A stretch of DNA of 64,000 nucleotides from Paenibacillus jilunlii (lineage in GTDB: Bacteria > Bacillota > Bacilli > Paenibacillales > Paenibacillaceae): contig NZ_FNGM01000001.1 in the NCBI RefSeq assembly GCF_900102965.1, positions 186,001 to 250,000 of the forward strand. The letters run 5' to 3'. Shown here in pieces: positions 8,523-16,633 of this stretch. The stretch's first letter is position 1; each line of letters begins with the position of its first letter. The notes beneath the pieces are model-generated. The model saw nothing but the letters and a program-made list of their open reading frames with translations. It was not told the DNA's origin and did not search any database. Made by a program: the position numbers and the translations under genes.

Positions 8523-9294
8523 GCCAAAAGTTAGCGTGATTATGCCCGTCTATAACCGTGAGGAAGTTCTCAGCTGCGCCATTGAAAGTGTACTGAACCA
8601 AGACTATGCAAAATTTGAACTGATCATTGTCGATGATTGCTCGACTGACGGCACGCCTGAATTAATCAGCAATTATGAAAAGATGGATAAACGTATACGC
8701 AGTGTGCGGAATGAAATGAACAGCAGGCTTGCCCCGCAGGAATGGGAGCCGCGTAACGATGGTCTGAGACTGGCCCAAGGTGAATATGTTGCCTATCTGG
8801 ATTCGGATAATGAATGGTGGCCGTCGTTTATCGGGGATATGTCGAAGGTGCTGGAGATGAACCCGGAGATACAGCTTGTCCATTGCAACAGTCTTAATTT
8901 CTATCCGCCTCAAGTACTCCAGCGTGTTATGGCATCGGATCAGCGAAAACTAGTCTATTGCGGAAATGATTGTGCATGCTTCAGCTGTGAGGAGCTGACC
9001 GAAAGCGAATTCGGTGCTGCCGTATATATCGATACCAATGAAATGATGCATAGGGCTTCTGTATTCCGGGAGATCGGCGGCTACTGGAATACTTTCCACC
9101 CGAGGCGTAAGGAGATTCAAGCCTACCAAGGCAACCGCTATTTGTATCGAAGACATAATGATCAGGATTTGTTCGAACGCATCTATTACCGTTATTCACG
9201 CCAAAGCATATATCATTTAAACAAAATGCTTGTCAATTATTATTATCCCGGTTCCAACCGCACACGTCAGCCGCAATGGTTCGAGCATATTTAG
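8512..9294 (+). CDS. family 2 glycosyltransferase
   Basis: A GT-A fold inverting glycosyltransferase of 260 residues. It starts with VSVIMPVYNREEVLSCAIES, followed by IIVDDCSTDGT (38-48) and the metal/nucleotide-sugar motif LDSDNEW (96-102). ATG 8512 lies inside the end of the decarboxylase gene, indicating translational coupling; a longer frame to 8479 lacks a ribosome binding site. There is no membrane segment, so it should act in the cytoplasm on a small molecule rather than in wall polysaccharide export. Donor and acceptor are unknown. No sugar-nucleotide biosynthesis genes accompany it, so a common UDP- or GDP-sugar is likely. Confidence 0.85.
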   Translation: MWNKPKVSVIMPVYNREEVLSCAIESVLNQDYAKFELIIVDDCSTDGTPELISNYEKMDKRIRSVRNEMNSRLAPQEWEPRNDGLRLAQGEYVAYLDSDNEWWPSFIGDMSKVLEMNPEIQLVHCNSLNFYPPQVLQRVMASDQRKLVYCGNDCACFSCEELTESEFGAAVYIDTNEMMHRASVFREIGGYWNTFHPRRKEIQAYQGNRYLYRRHNDQDLFERIYYRYSRQSIYHLNKMLVNYYYPGSNRTRQPQWFEHI

Positions 9295-9315
9295 GCATAG
9301 GGAAGGAGACACGCC

Positions 9316-10584
9316 TTGTCAATTCTTGACACTGTAATCGAGAACAGTCTCGGGTCGTTGAACATCGAGCATTTTTATAACGATTATCTGGTTGCGGACA
9401 AGCGTACGCCTGTCCATGATATGAGCCTGGGTGAAATTGCAAATGTCCATTATTCCGAAAATCAATATGGTCTGTATAAGCGGTTTCTTACAGAGCATGA
9501 TTTGCAGAACAAACTGACCAGATATGGGGGGGCTGAAGGAACTCTTGAAACGGTATTAATAACCGCCAAGCATGCAGGAGCGTTAACCGGTTTGTCTGAA
9601 CTTGACGAAAGGCATATCACATTTTTTGACGGTGCGCAGGATGCCATATCCAATGTCATCTCTTGCACAGTATCGCCGCTTGGCTCCGGCTACCGCAACA
9701 AGCAATTTGTTCTTGCAGCCATTCCCTCGTATCCTTATGCTGCATCTATCCTTAATCAGAAGTGCGGCGTGAAACTGTTCCAGGCTTTTTCTGGGGATGA
9801 ATTTGCCCAAGGGGTCGTAGATTGCATTGATGAAACGGTAGGGGCCATTCTGGTCAATATTCCGCAAAATCCGCTTGGCTACATCCTTACCGCTGATCAT
9901 GCGGAAAGAATCAACCATGCGGCGCGTCTGCACGATTGCGCAATTATTGTGGATATGGTCTACGCGGGATTTACGGACAAAGGCGATATTCAACAGGCAT
10001 TAAGCCAATTTGATCCTGAACGGACCATTTATTGCGACAGTTTTTCCAAAATTTTTGGTCTGCCGGGTCTCAGGTTAGGGATGGCCTTCAGTAGAAATCA
10101 ACAAATTTGCAGTGCGCTGAGAGCCGTTAAGAGCGCCCATTCGCTGCTGCCCAGTGCACTGAAGTATTTGTTTATCGGTTATTTGCTGAAGGATCATCAA
10201 GGACTGATCGAAGCGATTCAATCCTCTTTAAGGATGCGGCATCATCTCTTTTCGAGCAGCTTTGAAGCTTTGAACAGCTCAGCCGCCAGGCTGCTTCCCT
10301 CTGATAATCATTTGTATCGGTGCATCGATCTGGGGGGGATGTCCATCACTTCGGATAAAGCGTTAGATGAATGGACGTATTCGTTAGAGAAGATGACCGG
10401 GGTGAGAGTTACCTCTGGAAGCAAATTTTTTCCAAACCTTAATTTCGTGCAGAATCATAGTCCCAAATATATGTATTGCAGCAACGGGCAGACCCATAAG
10501 CTGTTCTGGCGGATTTCATTGGGGAAAGAACCCGAAATTGAAGCAGTCTCGCAAAAAATATGCAATTTTCTCAGAAACCACTAG
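9316..10584 (+). CDS. class I/II PLP aminotransferase
   Basis: A fold-type I aminotransferase of 422 residues. Family motifs are NIPQNPLG (181-188), IVDMVYAGF (211-219, with the pyridine-binding Asp213), DSFSKIFGLPGLRLG (241-255) with Schiff-base K245, and a C-terminal FWRISLGKEPE with the carboxylate-binding Arg. TTG 9316 is chosen because GGAAGGAG (9301-9308) sits at proper spacing. It is compatible with transamination of an alpha-keto acid, for example to make a non-proteinogenic amino acid. The substrate cannot be read from sequence. Confidence 0.88.
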   Translation: MSILDTVIENSLGSLNIEHFYNDYLVADKRTPVHDMSLGEIANVHYSENQYGLYKRFLTEHDLQNKLTRYGGAEGTLETVLITAKHAGALTGLSELDERHITFFDGAQDAISNVISCTVSPLGSGYRNKQFVLAAIPSYPYAASILNQKCGVKLFQAFSGDEFAQGVVDCIDETVGAILVNIPQNPLGYILTADHAERINHAARLHDCAIIVDMVYAGFTDKGDIQQALSQFDPERTIYCDSFSKIFGLPGLRLGMAFSRNQQICSALRAVKSAHSLLPSALKYLFIGYLLKDHQGLIEAIQSSLRMRHHLFSSSFEALNSSAARLLPSDNHLYRCIDLGGMSITSDKALDEWTYSLEKMTGVRVTSGSKFFPNLNFVQNHSPKYMYCSNGQTHKLFWRISLGKEPEIEAVSQKICNFLRNH

Positions 10585-10597
10585 AAAGGATCAACAG

Positions 10598-11662
10598 ATG
10601 ATGGCTGTATATACACATGAGCTTTACAACAGAATTAGCCTGGGTTGGAATCAGGATGAGAAGTTTATTCAAGAAATAGCAGCTAAGTACCAAGAGTATA
10701 TCACCGAAATATTCTTCTCACCCCCGCTTGCTTTGAAGCTAGGCAACGGTAAGGAGCATTACAAGGAACTGGAACTGGAAGCTTACAGAGAACAATTGAC
10801 CGAGATCAAAGCTGCGTATCCTCACATTGGCTTAAACATGCTGTACAACTTCTTCTGTATGGGAGATCATTTAAAGCCGGATAAAATCAAGAAATTGCTG
10901 GATATTCCGCAAAAATTGGACGTAGGAATTGAGATGCTTTCCGTCTCAAACTTGCTGCTGGCCGAAATTATTATGAAAGAACTTCCCCATATCAAGCTCC
11001 ATTTATCTGTCAGATTGAATATTGACACGTTCGAAAAAGTCGCATTTCTGGTAGATAAATACGGAGAAGATTCGATTTATTGCATCAATCTGGGCAGAAA
11101 TTCGGTTTACCAGCTGCCGCTGTTTCAAAAATTAAAGAGGGAATTCCCCGGTATCAAATATAAGATAATCCTCAATGAGTTCTGCACCAGGGATTGCCTG
11201 GATTCGGATCTGCATAGCCAAATGAAGGCCCACAACTCATATTTGCACGTCGAACGGTTTCTGTGCGCTTCTTATCAAAAGCATAACTGGTGGCGATATT
11301 TTACAGGCCAAGGTATTCTGCCGAACGATATCCATCATTGGTTTGGCCAGATGGATATCTTCAAAATATCTTCCAGATGGCTTCCCACAGAGCAAATCGC
11401 AAAAATTATGGAGTTCTACTTGAATGGCGAGGAAGTCAGCCTGGGAGATATTATCTATACCATTGGTCAAGGCGGCACACGCTTCAGGTATAATTCGGAG
11501 TTCATGGCCGAGATTGATGTGGACAGGAAATATCCCCAAGATTATTGGAGCCGCCGTTCCAAGTGCAAGTTCAACTGTACTGAGTGCGGCTATTGCAAAC
11601 AAGTAGCCGACAGCTTTCTTAAAGGAGGGAGCAACAATGGAACGGCTGTTGTCTCATCTTAA
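10598..11662 (+). CDS. U32/UbiV-like TIM-barrel protein with putative Fe-S cysteines
   Basis: 354 residues. The middle resembles peptidase U32-like barrels: LSVRLNIDTFEKVAFLVDKYGEDSIYCINLGRN, then ILNEFCTRDCLDSDLH with C196 and C200. A C-terminal cluster CKFNCTECGYC gives C323, C327, C330 and C333, so six cysteines are placed as for an iron-sulfur site. In the family, UbiU/UbiV are Fe-S proteins needed for oxygen-independent hydroxylation and TrhP/RlhA hydroxylate RNA bases, so a hydroxylase-type role is plausible here. That is inference; no protease residues are evident. ATG 10598 (or the adjacent 10601) follows AGAAAGGA. It overlaps the next gene by 26 bp. Confidence 0.7.
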   Translation: MMAVYTHELYNRISLGWNQDEKFIQEIAAKYQEYITEIFFSPPLALKLGNGKEHYKELELEAYREQLTEIKAAYPHIGLNMLYNFFCMGDHLKPDKIKKLLDIPQKLDVGIEMLSVSNLLLAEIIMKELPHIKLHLSVRLNIDTFEKVAFLVDKYGEDSIYCINLGRNSVYQLPLFQKLKREFPGIKYKIILNEFCTRDCLDSDLHSQMKAHNSYLHVERFLCASYQKHNWWRYFTGQGILPNDIHHWFGQMDIFKISSRWLPTEQIAKIMEFYLNGEEVSLGDIIYTIGQGGTRFRYNSEFMAEIDVDRKYPQDYWSRRSKCKFNCTECGYCKQVADSFLKGGSNNGTAVVSS

Positions 11663-12872
11663 CTATTTAAAAATGCATGTGCCCTTTTATATGGAGAGAA
11701 ACCACCAAGCTACTTCCATTGCGGAACTTCCAATAATGACAAAGGACATGATCCGCAAACAATACGGCGAATTCTTCAGTAATGAATTTGCCGAAGTAAA
11801 AGATCGCCTGGTTGAGTTTGTGCAGAATCCCGCCATACAAAAAGACCGTACAGACAATGAGCTGTACTTTTCCGAAGATATTATCGTTGAAGAAACTACA
11901 GGAACCAGCGGTGTTCCGTTCCGGTGTGCTAAGACCAAGCCGGAACGGGCCATCCTCTCCTTGGGGATCTGGAAGCAGAGACGGCGGGTGGACCGGGAGG
12001 TTAGCCCCGGCAATCTTTTTCAATTCAATCATATCGGCAAAGATGCTGACAAATTGGATATTTACAATTATGATCCTGAGAATTTATTGAAAATTTACGG
12101 CAAAGTCAAGGATGCAAACGCCCGCTGGCTGCATACTCCACCCAGTACCATTCAGCATCACGTTGTTTCCTTACAAAAAAATAATATTCAGCTTGATCTC
12201 CCCAAATTAAAAGTGATCGAGTGCAACGGAGAGTATCTTCGACCGGAGACGAAAAAGATACTTGAGGAATATTTCAACGTTCAGGTCGTCAATCAGTATG
12301 GAACAATCGAAACATGGACAATAGGATTAAGCTGTGCCTGCGGCAATTTACATATTAATGAGAATGTATATGTTGAACTGGTTGATGATGACAACAATCC
12401 TATCACAAAGCCCCTTGTAACGGGACGGCTACTGCTGACTGCGCTTTCGAACCGGTTGCTACCCTTTACACGCTATCTGTCGGGTGATTACGGATATTTT
12501 AATGAAGAAACTTGCGGTTGCGGTAATCCGAACCCCACATTTACGGTCCTTGAAGGCCGGGAGATCAATTTGATCAAAGGCTGCAAAGAAAAATTGTACG
12601 GGAATGTGTTTTTTCATCAGATGGTTAGAAGAGTGCTTAGAGAGCGGCAGATTCCCGGGCTGGAATATATACAAGTCATTCAATCCAATTTGGACCATTT
12701 CAATGTCTATACGAATTATTTTGATGAGGTAGAAGTGTTCATGGAATTATTCGCTTCCGCAGCCTGTCTGTGTATGGAGCGAGACGTTGCCTTTCAGCAC
12801 AATATTTTAAGCGAGAGTGAAATTGTACGGAAGCAGCGAGAGAAGCCGAATGTATTCATTTGCAGATGTTAG
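11637..12872 (+). CDS. PaaK/CapK-like adenylate-forming ligase
   Basis: A phenylacetate-CoA ligase-like enzyme of 411 residues that should activate a carboxylic acid as its adenylate. The phosphate-binding loop reads TTGTSGVPF (87-95), the adenine/acyl segment NQYGTIETW (219-227), and the ribose/phosphate segment RYLSGDYG near 279-286. Cysteine pairs C233/C235 and C293/C295 suggest the zinc site seen in many PaaK-like proteins. The start ATG 11637 follows AAAGGAGGGAGC and lies within the upstream gene. With a carrier protein and a second ligase nearby, it may load the carrier or form an amide, as proposed for other PaaK-like enzymes in biosynthetic clusters. Confidence 0.82.
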   Translation: MERLLSHLNYLKMHVPFYMERNHQATSIAELPIMTKDMIRKQYGEFFSNEFAEVKDRLVEFVQNPAIQKDRTDNELYFSEDIIVEETTGTSGVPFRCAKTKPERAILSLGIWKQRRRVDREVSPGNLFQFNHIGKDADKLDIYNYDPENLLKIYGKVKDANARWLHTPPSTIQHHVVSLQKNNIQLDLPKLKVIECNGEYLRPETKKILEEYFNVQVVNQYGTIETWTIGLSCACGNLHINENVYVELVDDDNNPITKPLVTGRLLLTALSNRLLPFTRYLSGDYGYFNEETCGCGNPNPTFTVLEGREINLIKGCKEKLYGNVFFHQMVRRVLRERQIPGLEYIQVIQSNLDHFNVYTNYFDEVEVFMELFASAACLCMERDVAFQHNILSESEIVRKQREKPNVFICRC

Positions 12873-12881
12873 AGATGGGGA

Positions 12882-14432
12882 ATGCCGATGAGTAGAATGA
12901 ACAGGCTGTTTCCGGACCTGAATTCGTTCAAAGACAGCTTGCTCCAGTGGGGCAGCTGGACGGGCGATTATACTTGGCTCTGTGACAATTCAACACGGGT
13001 GTCACAACGACTGCATGAGCTGGGAATTACCCGGTATATGAATGTAGTTATGATGATGCGGAACTCCCCGGCAATGCTTAGTGCAATTCTTGGAGCACTT
13101 GCTTGCGATGGAGTTGTTGTTCCTCTCTATCACAACACGCCGGCGCGTTCATTCGAGTTCATCATTCACGAAACGCAGCCCTTCGCTGTTATATTTGACC
13201 GGAGTTGCATCGATAAAGAAGTGCTTACGCTTCTCAGAAACAAAGGGCATGCGGTACTTTGTATCGACTTCAGCGAAGGAAGCGGGCAACTGGCCATTGA
13301 GGAGATAGCTTCTCCGGCCGGCAGCTTGGCGCCAAGATTGATGGATGAGGATGTATGTGAAATATTGTTCACCTCAGGCTCAACAGGTACTCCCAAAGGT
13401 GTGCTGCTCACAGAGGACAATGTTAAGCATTGCGCCACCAGTGTACACACTTATCTGGAATTACAGTCAACCGACAAAGTTCTCTTGACCAAACCTTTGG
13501 CTCACTCATCCGGTATGAATTCCGAATTGTTTGCCGCGTTATCGGTTGGAGCTTCTATTGTAATTGAACCTGAAGTGCTGGTTCTTTCCCGGCTGATCAG
13601 AGTAATCAGGAATTATGGAGTCACTGTTTTTTTTACGGTTCCTACATTGCTTGAACTGATAAGGAAAGCGGGGCTATTGCCCCGGTTCAGGGAGACGGAA
13701 TTGCGGATTATTCACTTTTACGGTGCTCCGGCCGGTCAATCTCTTATCCAGGCTTTGATATCTGAAATTCCCCAGGCAGAGATTATTTATGGTTATGGAA
13801 TATCGGAAGCGGCCTCGCGGGTCACATATATCAAGACAAGAGAGCTGGGTCTTCTCACTGGCTCTTCTGGCAAGCCTATCGCAGGAGTGCAAGTGGATAT
13901 TCAGAGGCCGGATGGAACATCCGCCGAAGCCGGCGAAACCGGTGAGGTTGCTATAGCGGGTCCAACATTGATGAAAGGTTACTTGTCCGAAACAACCGCA
14001 GCGCCATTCCGCGCAGGCTGGCTGCTCACCGGGGATATTGGCTGGTTGGACAACGACGGTTATTTGTTTCTTTGCGGGCGTAAAGATGACATGATTATCA
14101 AGGCCGGGCTTAATATATATCCAACCGAGATCGAAGAGGTCTTATTGGAGCACGATGATGTTCATCTGGCTTTGGTTAAGGAAGAAAGCGATCACTTGGG
14201 AGGCAGCAGAATAGCCGCCTATATAGAAGCTTGCTCTGGACGAATATTGTCCACTGCAGATTTAGTCCGTCATTGCCGGTTAAGACTGGATCATCGCAAA
14301 GTGCCGGCGGCCTTTTATTTTGTGGACAAGCTGGAGCGGGGGTTAACCGGTAAAATCAACCGAAAGGGAAGTGGGGGCAATGGCGAAGAGATCCGTCCAG
14401 CAAGAAGTCTGGAAGTTAATCAAGGAGATTAA
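12882..14432 (+). CDS. AMP-dependent acyl/aminoacyl ligase (ANL superfamily)
   Basis: A full-length 516-residue adenylating enzyme. It shows the P-loop FTSGSTGTPKG (163-173), YGYGISEAA in place of the usual YGxTE, LTGDIGWLDNDGYLFLCGRKDDMIIKAG, and the C-terminal catalytic-lysine segment GLTGKINRKG. It can be read as a stand-alone adenylation domain or acyl-CoA ligase. The carrier protein gene overlaps its last 53 bp, which strongly suggests that it charges that carrier. The start could be ATG 12882 or 12888, both behind a GATGGGG stretch. The substrate code cannot be assigned with confidence. Confidence 0.88.
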   Translation: MPMSRMNRLFPDLNSFKDSLLQWGSWTGDYTWLCDNSTRVSQRLHELGITRYMNVVMMMRNSPAMLSAILGALACDGVVVPLYHNTPARSFEFIIHETQPFAVIFDRSCIDKEVLTLLRNKGHAVLCIDFSEGSGQLAIEEIASPAGSLAPRLMDEDVCEILFTSGSTGTPKGVLLTEDNVKHCATSVHTYLELQSTDKVLLTKPLAHSSGMNSELFAALSVGASIVIEPEVLVLSRLIRVIRNYGVTVFFTVPTLLELIRKAGLLPRFRETELRIIHFYGAPAGQSLIQALISEIPQAEIIYGYGISEAASRVTYIKTRELGLLTGSSGKPIAGVQVDIQRPDGTSAEAGETGEVAIAGPTLMKGYLSETTAAPFRAGWLLTGDIGWLDNDGYLFLCGRKDDMIIKAGLNIYPTEIEEVLLEHDDVHLALVKEESDHLGGSRIAAYIEACSGRILSTADLVRHCRLRLDHRKVPAAFYFVDKLERGLTGKINRKGSGGNGEEIRPARSLEVNQGD

Positions 14433-14649
14433 ACCCGAAATGGATTTACCCGATTCAGCGGCTCCTGATACGGATCTGATGAACAGTCTAGGATTCGATT
14501 CCATTCAGTTAATCCAGCTGATAGTGAACTTAGAGACAGCGCTGGATTTTGAATTTGAAGACCAGGATATGTCGATGGAACACTTTTTGAAATTGGAAGA
14601 TTTAGTTCATTTGGTAGAGCAACGGATCACAGAACAAACCACATTATAA
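14380..14649 (+). CDS. acyl/peptidyl carrier protein
   Basis: A free-standing carrier of 89 residues with the phosphopantetheine attachment motif LGFDSIQ (serine 41) and the expected four-helix pattern; the end is strongly acidic. It starts inside the ligase gene (53-bp overlap; ATG 14380, or GTG 14371 in frame). It would be converted to the holo form by a phosphopantetheinyl transferase encoded elsewhere. It is the only carrier domain in the cluster, so the pathway is not a multimodular assembly line. An intermediate is probably modified while attached to it, then transferred. Confidence 0.9.
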   Translation: MAKRSVQQEVWKLIKEIKPEMDLPDSAAPDTDLMNSLGFDSIQLIQLIVNLETALDFEFEDQDMSMEHFLKLEDLVHLVEQRITEQTTL

Positions 14650-14669
14650 AAACCCCGGAGGTAATAGAC

Positions 14670-15671
14670 ATGATTTCGTACATTTTAGAAGGACCCAAAA
14701 ATATGATACCGGTGGATGCTGAAATTCCGGAGCCGTCCCCGTATGAAGTCCGCATCAAAATAGCTTATACCGGTGTATGCGCTTCGGATATTTCCATCTA
14801 TCTCGGTAAACGATCGCCGGAAATGTATACGGAAGGCCCAGTATTGCTTGGTCATGAGCCTTCGGGAGTTATAGACAAGATAGGGAGCATGGTCACTGGG
14901 TTAAGGGTTGGTGACCGTGTTACCTGTATAGGTGTCTGGGGCTGTTTCTCCGAATATGTAGTCACCGAGCCGATGAATGTGTTAAAGCTGCACCCTGATC
15001 TTTCTTTGGTTGACAGCTCTATAGTTGAAGTTTTGCCGAGTATAGCGATGACTGCCATGAAAACGGGAATTACGGAATCAAGCGATGTTCTGATCTATGG
15101 ACAAGGTTTGACCGGACTGATCATGACCCGTCTGGTCCGGTTCTTCGGTTGTAAAAAACTGATCGTTGCCGATCTATATGAAGAAAAGCTGCGGATTGCC
15201 AAAGAATTCGGTGCAACTTACTTCATTAATGCTTCTACCGAAAATATGACGGAGCGGATCAAAGAAATTGTTCCTGAAGGCGTTGATATTGCCATTATTG
15301 CCACGCGGGACGGCAATGATGTAGAGAAAGCTATCGATTGGACCAGAATAAGAGGGAAGATCGTTAACTTTGGCGGAATTGGCCCCTGCGACGGATTTGA
15401 CTACTTTAAACTGCACAGAAAGGGACTTTCTGTGGTTAAAGAAAGTATGAATATTTCAGGTGTATTCGAGCACCGCAAACTGTGGCGTGACGCGATGGAG
15501 CTGGTAGCGGACGGGATTCTGCCGACACCGCGCCTTCGAACGCATATTTTTCCTATGGATCAATTACAACAAGCTCTCGATTTACGTGCAGAATGCAGTG
15601 CCGGTGCGATTCATGTATTGATGGAGAATGAGTGGGCGCGCGAGAAAAGGCTCAACGGAGAATTATTCTAA
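14670..15671 (+). CDS. medium-chain (MDR) zinc-type dehydrogenase
   Basis: 333 residues in the alcohol dehydrogenase-like MDR family. The catalytic zinc ligands are visible as C37 (GVCASD) and H62-E63 (GHEPSG), and the nucleotide-binding loop is GQGLTG (144-149), a departure from the usual GxGxxG. The four-cysteine structural zinc lobe is missing, as in several MDR subfamilies. It should oxidise an alcohol or reduce a carbonyl in the pathway with NAD(P). A good ribosome binding site (CCGGAGG) precedes ATG 14670. The substrate is unknown. Confidence 0.85.
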   Translation: MISYILEGPKNMIPVDAEIPEPSPYEVRIKIAYTGVCASDISIYLGKRSPEMYTEGPVLLGHEPSGVIDKIGSMVTGLRVGDRVTCIGVWGCFSEYVVTEPMNVLKLHPDLSLVDSSIVEVLPSIAMTAMKTGITESSDVLIYGQGLTGLIMTRLVRFFGCKKLIVADLYEEKLRIAKEFGATYFINASTENMTERIKEIVPEGVDIAIIATRDGNDVEKAIDWTRIRGKIVNFGGIGPCDGFDYFKLHRKGLSVVKESMNISGVFEHRKLWRDAMELVADGILPTPRLRTHIFPMDQLQQALDLRAECSAGAIHVLMENEWAREKRLNGELF

Positions 15672-15694
15672 GCCTTAATGACAGGGGGATCGGA

Positions 15695-16579
15695 ATGGAT
15701 CAGCATAAAGGGAATATGATCGCAACTTATAGTGGCAGCCGTCAAAGCAACATTGTTAAAGCCGGGAGCACCAAAGGATTTATGAATCTTGGATATGAAC
15801 GCTATTCCCTTGAAAAGACAAGCTCCAGACAGAAGCAAATCCAAATGGTTGACCATATTTTCGAATTGCTTAAACCGGGAGCAAATGAAGATATCGCAGA
15901 TGTGGGCTGTGGTATCGGCGGGGCTATGACCAGGCTTCTAAGTACATTTTCCGTCAAATCCGTGACCGGTTTCAATATTGATCCGCTGCAGCTTGAAGCG
16001 TGCCGAAGCCTGCTGGAAGAACATCGCGTCGTGCAGCGAGCCCATTTGAACGAAGTCAACCTGGAAGAGGAAGGCCTTAGGGGACAACTCTTTGACAAGA
16101 TATACGGCATAGAAATTTTGACCCATATCCGTAACAAAGAGAAATTTCTACATCATTTATACAATGGAATCAAACCTGGCGGCAGACTGGTTTTGGCTTA
16201 CACCACATTGGCAAGGCCGTTTCATGAATTCCGGGATGAAGATCAGGAGTTTATGCTGAAGATCGGAGAGTACTTCAAAGAGACGCCGGAGGACTTTCTG
16301 ACGGAAAAGGATTATAAAGAATTGCTAAATGACGTAGGCTTCCGCGAAGAAAAGACAATAAATGTTTCGGATCATGTCTTCCCGCACCGGCACGCCCATA
16401 TGGCTAAAACCTATGCGCAGCTGAATTCCAAGAACCGGATTGTCAAAACCGTGAGTTCGTATTATTGGAAGAACAAAGAACGGTGCGATATCGATTATCT
16501 GAATACGTTCCTTAAAGATCAAATAGCGAAGCATCAATGCAGGATGTACGAGTATTATTTGACCGCTTGGAGGAAATAA
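15695..16579 (+). CDS. class I SAM-dependent methyltransferase
   Basis: 294 residues from ATG 15695, chosen for the AGGGGGATCGGA upstream; the frame continues upstream to 15632 without a better site. Motif I is ADVGCGIGG (68-76) and motif II begins VTGFNIDP about 20 residues later. The layout resembles small-molecule O-, N- or C-methyltransferases of the gamma-tocopherol/phosphoethanolamine type. No membrane or targeting segment is seen. It presumably methylates a nucleophilic O, N or activated C, leaving unactivated carbons to the two B12 radical SAM proteins next to it. Confidence 0.85.
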   Translation: MDQHKGNMIATYSGSRQSNIVKAGSTKGFMNLGYERYSLEKTSSRQKQIQMVDHIFELLKPGANEDIADVGCGIGGAMTRLLSTFSVKSVTGFNIDPLQLEACRSLLEEHRVVQRAHLNEVNLEEEGLRGQLFDKIYGIEILTHIRNKEKFLHHLYNGIKPGGRLVLAYTTLARPFHEFRDEDQEFMLKIGEYFKETPEDFLTEKDYKELLNDVGFREEKTINVSDHVFPHRHAHMAKTYAQLNSKNRIVKTVSSYYWKNKERCDIDYLNTFLKDQIAKHQCRMYEYYLTAWRK

Positions 16580-16633
16580 ACGACGAATGTCGCCGGGATA
16601 ACCGCATAAGTCGAAAAGTAAGGAGGTTTCGTA

